From Posidonia oceanica (lineage: Eukaryota > Streptophyta > Magnoliopsida > Alismatales > Posidoniaceae), in assembly GCA_037176725.1 (NCBI GenBank), contig JAZBRS010000013.1, positions 12,899,001 to 12,963,000 of the forward strand: a stretch of DNA of 64,000 nucleotides, in the 5' to 3' direction. Below the pieces are notes generated by a model. It ran no database searches, had not been told where the DNA came from, and was given only the letters and a program-made list of their open reading frames with translations. The translations under genes and the position numbers were made by a program. Of this stretch, positions 22,792-34,900 are shown in pieces. Position 1 is the first letter of the stretch. Each line of letters starts with the position of its first letter.

Positions 22792-22949
22792 CCCAATTTA
22801 AGAGATGTATCGGAGCTGTCATCATAATCTGGAGGAGTTCCTGAATTGGCGGCATTGGTTATGGATTCTGAAGACTGTCTATCCTCATGGAAAATGATCT
22901 CCGGATCAGGTCCAGCTATCTGGCTCCCTCCTCCAGATATCTCTAGCAG
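22792..22949 (-). CDS. SVP: SVP-like exon 7 (C-terminal domain)
   Basis: It is 158 bp, acceptor TGCAG, ending in phase 2 at a GTATGT donor. It encodes [10 protein letters not shown] through SSDTSLKLG. The acidic, Ser-rich ending is diagnostic of the SVP/AGL24 clade. Confidence 0.9.
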
Positions 22950-25900
22950 CTGCATTCATTCAAAAAGAAATCTAATATGATAACCATCATCAAAAAGAAG
23001 ATGGTAATACAGTAAGCAAAGGAATCAAGTTAGTACTTGCTGCCTCAAACGTGCATTTTCTTCCATCAGATGCATTCCCTACAAAACAAATAGCAACAAT
23101 GATTCAACTTCACTCCTCTTTTTCATATGTTGATTTTAATAGCACACTTAAGTTAGTTATATTAAAGACATGACTTGTTTCTCTCCAAGGCATGCAGCAT
23201 GGCATTAGCATGGCAAGTTTCTGTACCTATTTCTCGATCAAAAATTACATTTTGTGGAGTTTCAACAGTAGCTATTCTTTTAGTTAATTTTGTTTGGAGC
23301 ATCCAATCTAACTTGAACTCTAAAACAAACACATTCCACTAACAGAATTACAAAATCTAACTCTTTACACTATTAAAAAGCGAAAGTCAAGGAACTCATT
23401 TAACAACCAAAATTTTAGATCAAGTTTTTTAAAGAAAAAAAAATACACATTTATACATTGGAAAAGAGAGCATAAACGCGAGCAAGAAACGATCTCAAAC
23501 ACAAATATTTGAGGTACAACAAATTGCCTACCCCTAGGGATTCAAGAAAGAGATTCGTATTACAATTTCTTACAATCTCACAGGAGCGACCACAGTTTTC
23601 CCTATCTTCCAAATTTTGCATAATCTCCTAAAACAAAACAAATTAGACTGTTTCCCGCTATATATAAAAATTCCAAAAAAAGAACACCCCTTCTTCATTG
23701 GCCTCTAGGAGCATGCAGCGAGTGGGTCCCACCAGTATTTAGTCAGCATTGAAGCTCTATAAAAAAAATTGCACTACTACCACTGGATTTAATTCTTTTC
23801 ATATTAAAACCAAACTGCAAGACAAATTCCACAACAATTGGTACTACTTAAATACAATAGAGTTCTTTGCATATATACTCCTAGAAAGTTCTTCAATTAC
23901 ATATTTACCCTTTTAGTTCAACTAATTACCTGTATATCTCTCACTTCTTTCTACGTTAGACTCTATGTCACTAATATTAACAAAACCTACATTTATCATC
24001 CTTTACTCTCAATAATGTTAAATTTTCCCTTAGATACCATCTAAAATTACAAGCATACCCCTTTATGAAATAAAACCCAACTAAAAAAGAAAACCATAAT
24101 GAGAAACCAGAGAACCCGATGTCTCCGCTCTTCGCTGCCTTAGTTACATGAGGAGAGGACCTCCTCCTCCATTGTCACCCTCTCAAGTTGTAAGATCTCC
24201 ACCTTCGACCTCGCTCCTACTTTTCTCCGCGTCTAAGGAGGAAAGCTCTTTTCTCTGCCATCTAAGGAGAAACATCCAACACTGACCTAGTCTTTGGGCA
24301 ATCACATCTCCTGTCGATCACGTTGTCAAGTTCTTCTCCTGTTCCAGGTTAGTACCCCATTCTATTCTATAATCAGGGGTAAATAGGTAATCTAGCACGT
24401 CATAACGGTTAATAGATGTCAAAAACTATCATACTTGTGGCGCCCACCTAGGTGGCGCCATGGTGCCTTGGCACACAAACGCCTTGGGCTAAATTAGCCT
24501 AATGATGATTATTTATTTTTCATTATCAAACATTGACTATTATATAGTTTTTCTTAGTTATTGTTATTTGTTATTGACTTAGTTATTAGCTTATTGTTTT
24601 TGTTGAGTTTGTTATTGATTTGGAGGACAATTAAGATTTTATTTATGGTTAGATTGTTATTGTTAATTTTAGAAATAGATATATCAATTTATTAATGCAT
24701 TATGAATTCTGAATATCTTTATAAACATATTTGAAAAAGAAACCGAAAAACATGTAAAAATTGTATTTTTATTACCGCCTAGGCGCCTTTGCTCATCGCC
24801 ATGGCGCCTTGGCACCATGATAAGTATGGAAACTATAGAGGCAAATGGAGAAAGAAGTGCAATTAGTTGAACTACATGGGTAAATATGCAAGGGTATATA
24901 TGCAAGGTACCCAATACAATTTATAAAACAACCCAATGACCGATAACTGACTTGACGATTGTAGGCATTCTATTGTTGTGGTTTTATTTCAGAAAGATAA
25001 AACTTCTAGATTGAAGTAACATACCACAAAGTACATGCAGTTAAATATTCATTGAATCTAGTTATCATCAATTATTTATCTAAAGGTCCCAAATTTTAGT
25101 AAATTCATGTCATTTAAATCAAATAATTTTTATTAATGGTAAAAATCTTTCAAAATTAGTGAAATTATTGTATGTTGTAAATTACAAGGTGGATTCAATA
25201 ATATTGTATTTGAATTTTTAATTTGTTTGAAAAAATAAAAATTAGATAAGCAATAGGCACGTTAATTCTAAGCTTACTACAACCCTATTTTTTAGGATAT
25301 AAAAAGTAGTTCATAAATTGACATTTGCGTGTTGGCAACATGTCGTGATTTGGGTCAATGTTCTAATCCATGGAGAAAATAATGAAGACTTTAAACATCT
25401 TTTTGTTAATAATAATGCATAAAATTAAATAACAAATATGTCAAACCAAAGTTAGAAAACCTTGATAAATTCAAACTTTATAAAGCCTTGTTTTTCCTAC
25501 ATTATTCGTTGCCATAAATAGGATACTAAAATGACGTAAAAGCAAAACTTTAAAGTTTGATCATAAATATTTATATTTATCAGTAGATAATTTCTCGAAA
25601 TACAATGAGAAGTCCTTCAAACACAACTCAACATGCAAGTTCGTGATACCAATACTAATACTACCACACTTATTCTATTGTTTGAGGTTTAAAGGGTCAT
25701 CCTCCTACGTAAAGTGATACTCAATTTGCATCTACAACTATGCGCTACATTATCTCGGTGATCAAATAATAAAATTTTCTTGTGTTCTTGAATTTCATGA
25801 AAATTCTCCCAGAATTCTATATTAATAATTCAACACAATTCTCACTTTGTATGCAAGTGAAAAGAATCTCATACCCTTGAAGTTCAAATTATGCTCTTTT

Positions 25901-28900
25901 TTTAACTTTGAGATCAATGATATTTGTTGGAATAGTCCCGCATTAGAAAAAGTGAGGACTGGGACTTGTGGTTATATATAAATAGACCCCTCCACTCATT
26001 ACCAATTGATTTTAAGTTAGATGTTCATATTCTAACATGGTATTAGAGCCAAAAATAGACTTAAACGAGCTCAAGTCCACACACATTCACCTATGTCCAA
26101 AAGAGATACTTGTTGGACCTAAAAGAGACCACAAGTGAGAGAGAGTGTTGGAATAGTCCCACATTGGAAAAAGTGAGAACAGAACTTGTAGTTATATATA
26201 GATGGATCCCTCTACTCATTGTCAATTGGTTTTAAGTTGGATGTCCATATTTTAACAATATTGATAAAAATGATTCACCACAACGAGATGAAAGAAGGCA
26301 AGGGTTTATAAAGGTTAAAATGTTAGGATGTTGAAAAACTAGTGGCACTTATGAGGGGTCTAGGCCCTAAAAAGACGCTAGCCTCCTTGGAAATTTGAAG
26401 TATTTTAACTCTTAAATGGCCTCTCTTTGTTAATGAAAATAGCTTAATTTTTTAAGATCACAACATAATAAGGCAATACATCCACTCGTATGTGGAGAAA
26501 GAAACTTTATACTCATAGATATAGAAAGAAGATCACGTCTAAGTGGAAGCTAAACAATCTTTAAAATCCCACCAATATTATATTACCGGAGGGATTCATA
26601 CCCTAGTCTCTTCAACCATGCAACTAATTTAAGTTATGAACTCATCTGCAAAATAGCCCTAATGTTGAACATAAAAAAACAATGAAATGTGGTTTGGTTT
26701 ATCAGCTAACCCACGATTGGTTTTCATGTTAGAATTGTTATTGCTTGTTCTATATCCATTAGAATTTGTTTTTCATTGTGAGCTAGTGCAAAAAGGATCC
26801 ACATAACGTGCATTCGTGAACCATATCGCATGTTTCAAATTAAAGCTTGGTTTATGTGAACTAACTGTAAGATGGAGAGAAAATATTGTGTACATTGATA
26901 TTAAGTCAACATGTTACATATATATAGGGAAGGATGTAAATGGATATCCAATTACCCTATTACACTACTCAATACACAATACTCTACTAAACTCAACACT
27001 CCCCTTCAAGCTAGAGCATATATATCTATTAACCCAGCTTGTTACAAAGAAATTTATAAGTTCCAACACTAAGTCCTTTAGTAAAGATATCTGCAAACTG
27101 ATCAGAGGACTTTGTATATGAAGTAGCGATAACCCCTTGCATCACCATCTCTCGAACATAATGATAATCCACCTCTATGTGCTTGGTGCACTCATGAAAT
27201 GTGAGATTGTTGGCAATATAGATGAATATAGATGATTATCTGATTATCACAATACATGGACACGAATACATCAACAGAAAGATCCAAGTCTGTCAGGAGA
27301 GAGCGAAGCCACATCATCTCACAAGCAGTCTGAACCGTAGATCTATACTTAGATTCAGTACTAGACTTAGAGATAACATTTTGCTTTTTACTGCGCCATG
27401 TAACCAAGTTTCCCCCAACATAGGTACAATATCCTGAAGTAGGCTTCCTATCTCCTCTATCTCCTACATAGCTAGAGTCTGAATAGACTTCAATGCGTAA
27501 ATGACCATTTTTCCTATAAACCAGTCCTTTGCCTGGAGCCTTCTTAATGTAAGACAACACTCGTAAGACTCCCAGTCAATGTACGGTCCTTGGTTCTTGT
27601 ACAAACTGGCTAAGAACCCCAACAATGTATGCAATATCTAGACATGTAACAGTCAGATAGATCAACCTCCCAATTAACCGCCTGTACCTACTAACATCCT
27701 CTAACAGGGGTGAAGAACTGTCCTAGAAGTCTAACCTCTAAGCTCTGATCAAATGGAGTAGTCTCCAACATACACCCCAAGAGATATGTTTCCTGTAGAA
27801 GATCCAATACATATTTTCTCTGTAACAATGTCATTCTATCTCTAGTATAAGCAAACTCAATATCCAATAAATACTTAGACCTGCCCATGTCCTTGGACAC
27901 AAAGTACTTCTACAAATGATCCTTCATCCTCTGAATGCCTGTAACATCACTGCCCGTCACCAGAATATCATCCACATACACAGCTAATATCACACAACCA
28001 CTATCTGTCCGTCTATAGAAAACCGAATGATCCACAGCACAGCACCGAAAACCACAGGCAGTAACAATACTACTGAACTTGTCAAATCAGGCTCGTGGAC
28101 TCTGTTTAAGACCATAGATAACTTTCTTGAGGAGACACTTGATTCTCCTCTTGAGCAATATATCCCAGAGGTTGCTCCATATGCACTTGCTCTGCAAGCT
28201 CATCATACAAGAAAGCAATCTTTACATCTAACTGACAGAGCTCCCAAGACTTGTTGATAGCAATGGAAAGAATGACCCTGACCGGCAACAGGAGAGAATG
28301 TCTCAGAATAATCAACGCCATACTCTTGTGTGAAGCCTCGTGCTACTAAACGTGCTTTGTACCTGTCCACCGTACCATCAAGTTTGTATTTAACAGCAAA
28401 CACCCATCTACAAGTAACAGCATTCGTTCCCTCTGGCCTAGAAACCAATCTCCACGTCCCAAGAGACACAAGAGCCTGCATTTCTTCATCCATGACTGCC
28501 TTCCACTGTGGTAGTAAAATTGCCTCTTGGTAGTTCCTGGGAACAGGTAATAGACAAGACAAATGTACGGAAGATAGGGTGAAGACGATCATAACTAACA
28601 AAATGGGAAATGGAATGTACAGTGGAGACACGTATACCTTTCCGAATGGCAATAAGAAAATAAAGATTTGTGGGCAGCAGATCTGCAGATGGTGAAAAAT
28701 AAATGGCTGTGAAGGGGCATGACCGTCGTCGATACACCTGCAAAGGCAAAGTATCACATACCTTTTTTCCTGTAGTATGTGCATCGTTGACATTAATATC
28801 CCCAAACTCAACAATGCAAGGTAAAGACATACTTTCCGACACCGACGGGACATTATCAAAGAAACATTGATTTTCAAAGAATGTAACATCAACAGAGACA

Positions 28901-31900
28901 AGGTATTTTCTGATAGCAGAAATGTAACACCGATAGCCTCACTGAGTACGAGAATATCCCAAGAACACACAACGAATGGATCTTGGAGCAAGTTTATCCA
29001 GGTTTGGGGTCAAATCCTGAACAAAGGCAACACAATCAAATACCCAAGAAGTGAGAGAAAAAATATCCACATCAAGACGTAGCCTCCTAAGTGGATGGCA
29101 TACGATTGATGAGATAGGAAGTTGTTAAGACAACATCAGACCAAAGATACTTAGGAACCTGCATCTCAAGCATGAATGACTGAGTAACATCAAGTATATG
29201 GCGATGTTTGCGTTCGGCCACACCATTTTACTGAGAAGTATGTGGGCAAGAGGTTTGCTGTATAACACCAAGAAATTCACAATAATGGCGAAGATTTGCT
29301 TGAGTAAATTCCAAGACATTATCAGTGTGAAGAATTTTAGGACATTGAATATTGATTTATTATTTCCACAAAAAACTTTTTGATAGTATCAAGGACACTG
29401 ATTCTATCTTTCAACAAATAAACCCATGACACACGTGAAAAATCATCAATAAAGACAATGTAATATCTATAACCAGACACAGTAGGTATTCTGACTAGAC
29501 CCCATACATCATAGTGAATCAATTCAAAAAGACTTACTTCGAACCAAACAAAGACTACGAAAGGTAACACGATGATGCTTACCAAACTCACAAGACTCAC
29601 ATTGAAAAGAAGAAACAGATATCCATGGAAGAGCCTACTGTAGTTTCTGATGAGAAGAATGACCCAAACGACGATGCAATATGATAAATGGTTCTACTGT
29701 AGAAGCCAACAATGCAAAACCTCTAGGCATCTCATCTTTGACAATCAGGTAGACTCCTTGGCCTTTTTCACCCCCTAACCAATCCTCTTCTCCGTCTGCA
29801 GGTCCTGAAAGGTACAGTGAAAAGGGAAGAATGTCACAAAGCAATTAAGATGTTTGGTAATGGAACTAATTGATAAAAGACTAACTGGAAATTCGAGTAC
29901 ATAAAGAACTTTGTCTAATGTTAACTGAGACGTAGCACGAATAGTGTCTTGTTAAGAAACACGACAAATCTGACCATCTGCAATGGAAACTGATCTAATA
30001 TTTGACAACTAGGATATACAGGAACAAAGATCACAACTACCTGTCCAGTGGAAGGATGCCCTTGAATCAATTATCCAAGAACTGTCCCTAGTGGCTAATA
30101 AACCAGAGATACCTGAAGTGAAAGCAGTGGCATGTGATGCCATAGCAGTAGAAGACTAAGTCTCTTTAAACTGAAGAAAATGGGCATACTCCTCCTGAGG
30201 AAGTGTCACTAATGATGCACTGGTAGTAGGAGTAACTACAAGTGTACTCTGTACCTCTGTAGAAACTTGTCTCCAATCTGGTCTTCCAAACTTTTCCCAG
30301 CAGCGATCTGATCTGTGGTTAGTGCGACCACAATGCTCACATGGAGTACGACCTCTACCATCGGTTTGTCCTCGACCTCCTTCTCGGCCAGAACTGTGAC
30401 CACGATCATGAGTAGCAGCCATGGTAGAATGATCTGAAATAGACGTGGGTACATCGATAGAAACACAGAGCACCTGAGCAAATGTGCTCTCCAAACTGGG
30501 AGTAGAATCTGCACCAAGGATTTCGCCTTGAATATGAGATGAGAGGTCCGGAGTCAAGCCAAAAAGATAAGCTACAACTGCAAGCTCCTCACGATAACAG
30601 TGCATCATAGCAAGATCAGATGTCAATGGATACAAATCAAGCTCATCCAGGAGGGCCCGAAGTGAACCAAAGTAATCCTGTACTGAACTGTTCCCCATCT
30701 TCAGTGCAAAAATCTGCTCATATACCTCAAAGACCCGGGAAATGTTCTTCTCATATCCATACATCTGCTTCAAGGTATCCCAGATCTTCTTTGCGGGTCG
30801 AAGAATCATCACCCCCCGAGCAACTGTAGGCTCCATGCTATTCACCAGCCAGGACACAATAACAGAGTATCTGCAAACCAGTCTTCATATGTATTGTCCT
30901 TGGCATCAGGAGAAGGTTTGGTCAAACGTCTAAGTTTGCAGTGAGCAGCAAGAAATGTCTCAAAACTTTGTGCTCACAGTAAGTAGTTCTTTCCATTGAG
31001 TTTTTCTGAAGTTTCACTCAAATTCTTAATGAGAGATTCCCTGGAGGCTATGCCAATTTACACAAATCAGTTCTGGAAAGAGGTTATCTAGGTCCAATCG
31101 GAGCTAAAACACGCCAGAAAACCTCCAAGGAGTGATAACCGGGTGAACAATAAGAACCACCCTCAGTAGTTGTAGAGAGAAGAAGACAGCTCTTTGTACG
31201 AACAGTTCAGCAGTAGTGGCAACCAGATCGACTGCCAGTGGTAGTAGTAGAAGTCTTCGACGCACCAATCACATGTGTACTGGCAAAGGAAGCGAGCCGC
31301 CGGTGATGGAGGAGGGGCCGAGTGCCCCTTACAGCAGCCGGACAGGCTTGGAAAGGCCTGTTGGCAGGAGAACAGGGCAGACAGGCCCGACACCAGCGGA
31401 AAGGGACTCTGGGAGGCCCGACGGCGGCAGAGGAAGTCTCTGGATAGCCTGTCAGCAGTGGAGGAAGACTCCAGAGGGTCGGTCGACGGCAGAGGAAGGT
31501 TCGGCTGACTCGGGGGGAGGCGAAAAAGGGGGTGGAACGGTCCCGACGGCGCCGGAGGTGGCCGGAGACGAGGTTGCCGGTGCCGAAGATGAGGAAATGG
31601 CCGGCAGCTAGGGTTTAACATGGGCTCTGGTACCATGTAAGATGGAGAGAAAATATTGTGTATATTGATATTAGGTCAACATGTTACATATATATAGGGA
31701 AGGATGTAAATGAATATCCAATTACCCTATTACACTACCCAATACACAATACTCTACTAAGCTCAACACTAACAAATAACAAAAATTCAAGTAACATCAG
31801 CATGGGTTATCACTTCATGTGCACAAAGAAGAGGATCAAGGGAAAGGAAAATTGGCACACAAGACAATACAACTAATATGTTCCCCAAAACAATTTCTAA

Positions 31901-34900
31901 CAGCAAGTTTCAACATTATTTGGACTTGCTCAATATTACAGTTGGCAATAACCTCAAGGTAAGGCTAACGACGGCTAGGACTATCAACGGGTCGAATTGA
32001 GTTGAGTTGGAAGTCAACCCATTTGGTCCTTACGGGTTATAAGTCCGCCCATGATCCATTTTTTCAACTCTTAACTCCTAACACTGACCCAAATGGGTAC
32101 TTGGGAATGGGCTAAATGGGTCGGGTTAGTGGGTCTAATGGGTCTAAATAAATGATATCAATTACCAGTGGTTGATGAGTGTTAATATCAATCTCCAGTG
32201 TGGCTACACATCCCTACCTTGTAGTTCCACGACTTCAAAATACATGTGAAACATTTCACACATGTTAATATCAATGTTCACCGCGTACTTCGGATTTTTG
32301 GACATGAAAGATAATAGATCATAAATGACTACTAAAATGAATTAGATAAAGATAATAGAACTTGAACTCAAAAGATAATAGAACGTGAAATCGAAATGAT
32401 AATAAATCATAATAATGGTTTATTTCTCATAGTAAAAACTAGTGTCTTCAAGTTACAAAAGGAGCATACAAATCTACTTAAAATGAATTAGAAAACCACT
32501 AACAGGTTAACAGGTTGCGTGGCATGTTTCACCTATGACCCGACCTGTTAAGAATTTGGATTAACGGGTTAGGGTCAAACAGGTTCAAAATTTTAACCCA
32601 AATCCTAAATTAACGGGTTACACCCGACTCATTGACAACCCTTGACACTAATTTTGTTTTGAGATGATTTAATAAAGATAAAGATTTATTAAGATGCCCT
32701 AAATCTATTAGTCCCTAAATCAATTACATTAATCTGGAGCTCTACATCCATAGAATTATAATGGGGATCTCGCTGCCTTAAAGAGGGTCTAAGGGGAGGA
32801 GGCATATAATGGGGATCTCCCCTATGCAAGGACTCGAGAGGCATAACCCCCAAATGGTAAACCATATACAAGATATAAGATTATTTGGATTTGGTGTTTT
32901 TGTTTACCCATATAAAGGAGTACTTTTGAGGATATATCTATGTCGGAGTCTATATGTATATGTAACATCCCGATTTCTTTCTTCGGGGGTAAAAGGATTT
33001 ATTTACATATAAAATAGATTTCTCATAATATGAGATTTGAAATAATAACAATAATAAAATATCATTCTCGTATTCATAGTGGGTCAAACTGCTCATTTCA
33101 AGTATTTAAGGATAACATTTTATATCTCAACATCTAGCCATTAGATTAAAAAGCTAAACTATTAAATATGATCGAAACTATTTAAAATACTTGTATATCA
33201 AAAATCAAGTGATTTAGAAATTCTTAAATACTGAATTTAGTACATACTTATTATACCTTGTTATAGCTTATAGATGACCATTAAATTTATATAAAAATAG
33301 ATCTATGTCTTACAAGTTTTTAAATGACATCGATTTTGGTATGTATCAGCTCTAGATAATGTAGATTAAGATCTATAAATTACATTTTGATTTTAAAACT
33401 TATAACTTAGAGATATAGTGATTCTTGTTTTAAAACCGTTGAATTTGAATATGAATAAATATATATGTGAGGAGTTTCTAAATGACATTGATTTTGGTAT
33501 GCATTTGATCTAGATGATGTGGATCTTAATCCATGTTCCACGTTCGCCTCAAATCCCACTTCCTTAATTAGCTCACTAATAATAGCAATACAAAATCAAA
33601 AACACAATCACGTAAAACGAGAAAGTACATTTCACTTACTCCTTTCTCATCTCAACTCTCTCCCTCACTTGTTTCTCCACTGCTCATGACTGCATTTGGA
33701 TACCTTCAAAATCGTCGACTGCCAGATGGGAGTTTTTCACGCTTCACTAGCCATCAACGTCTCCCGGACTACCAACACCAAGAAGTAAACGGGTTTTCAT
33801 GACGCTGAAAGGGAGTTTTTCATGCTTGAAAGTGGATTTCACAACACCAGGAGGAAAGGTTTTATCGGATGACAATTGTTCATACCACAACAACCATCAA
33901 GTGGCGAGGAAAGAGGACTGAAGATCACTTCGTGACGTCGTTACCAAAAGAGGTTTTGGGTTGTTCACCTGCAACGAAACACTCCACTTTTATCTCTCCC
34001 TCACTACCTCTCCACTCTCACTCATGAAATCTTTATTTTTTCCTTTCCTCCAAGGAAAGTGCTACTGAACGACGATTATTCGTACCACAGCAATTATTCG
34101 TACCGAGAAAAAAAGACCAAAGATCATTTCATACCACCATTAGCAAACGAGGTTTTCAAATGTTCATTAGCGACGAGTTTGTGGTTGTTGGAAAACTACC
34201 ACCTTGTTTCATGTGATTTTTTTATTTTTTTCCCTTAAAAAAATAGTAATACTGAAATGCGATTAGTTTATTTTTTTCCTAAATAATTTTAATTTCAGTA
34301 TGAAGTAGATATGTTTATATGGTTTTATTGTAGGTAGATCTGTAGAAATGGTTTTGTTGTGGGTAGAACTGCATGATATGGTAATACTGAGATGATTTTA
34401 AAACACAAGCCATACTATTAATTTTAATGTGATTATAATTAACTTCATAATACTGATTATAATTAACTTCATAATACTGATTTGTATATACAAAGGAACA
34501 ACAAAATGGTTTCATTGCAAACTCTAATTGGTTTGCGTTAGTCTACTAATACTAATTAGAAAATAATTTTAGAATTACAAAAACCTTATACTGAATGTAT
34601 TTAGTTTACAAAAGTTGTGATGAAAAAATTAATACAAATAACTACTTTGTATACTCCAATTTTTGAACTACTCTGAATAAAGAGATGTCGTCCTCCATAT
34701 TGTCATTTAATTCATTATAAATTTAAAAAATAACTAAAAAACAGGGAAACTGAAAAAACCATGAAAAATAAGAAGATTAATGTTATAACGAAAAAAGATC
34801 CTAAACTCACATGGAAAAATATGAAAATATCATTTTTCTTGTTTTTTATGTCATTTATCATAAAAAATTACACGAGAAATTGATATTTCCTAAAAAAATA

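Larger units (their letters stand above)
26866..31768 (-). mobile_element. Ty1/copia retrotransposon 1 (4.9 kb), decayed
   Basis: It is bounded by 133-bp LTRs and a perfect target duplication CTAAC (26861-26865 and 31769-31773). The primer-binding site TGGTACCAGAGCCC lies next to the right LTR and a purine tract (GAAGGGGAG) next to the left, so transcription runs right to left. The order gag, protease, integrase, reverse transcriptase, RNase H is that of copia elements. The frames are split by stops and shifts: for example, the integrase [15 protein letters not shown], and the protease Asp-Ser-Gly reads Asp-Ser-Arg. The two LTRs differ by five transitions. It is not autonomous now. Confidence 0.95.

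Noticed and set aside
31216..31611. 131-codon plus-strand open frame in the copia 1 leader
   Set aside because: It is antisense to the element and due to high GC content; no homology was recognised.
32959..34540. Possible solo gypsy LTR starting TGTAACATCCCG
   Set aside because: No matching end or target duplication could be found, so it is mentioned only as a note in the spacer.
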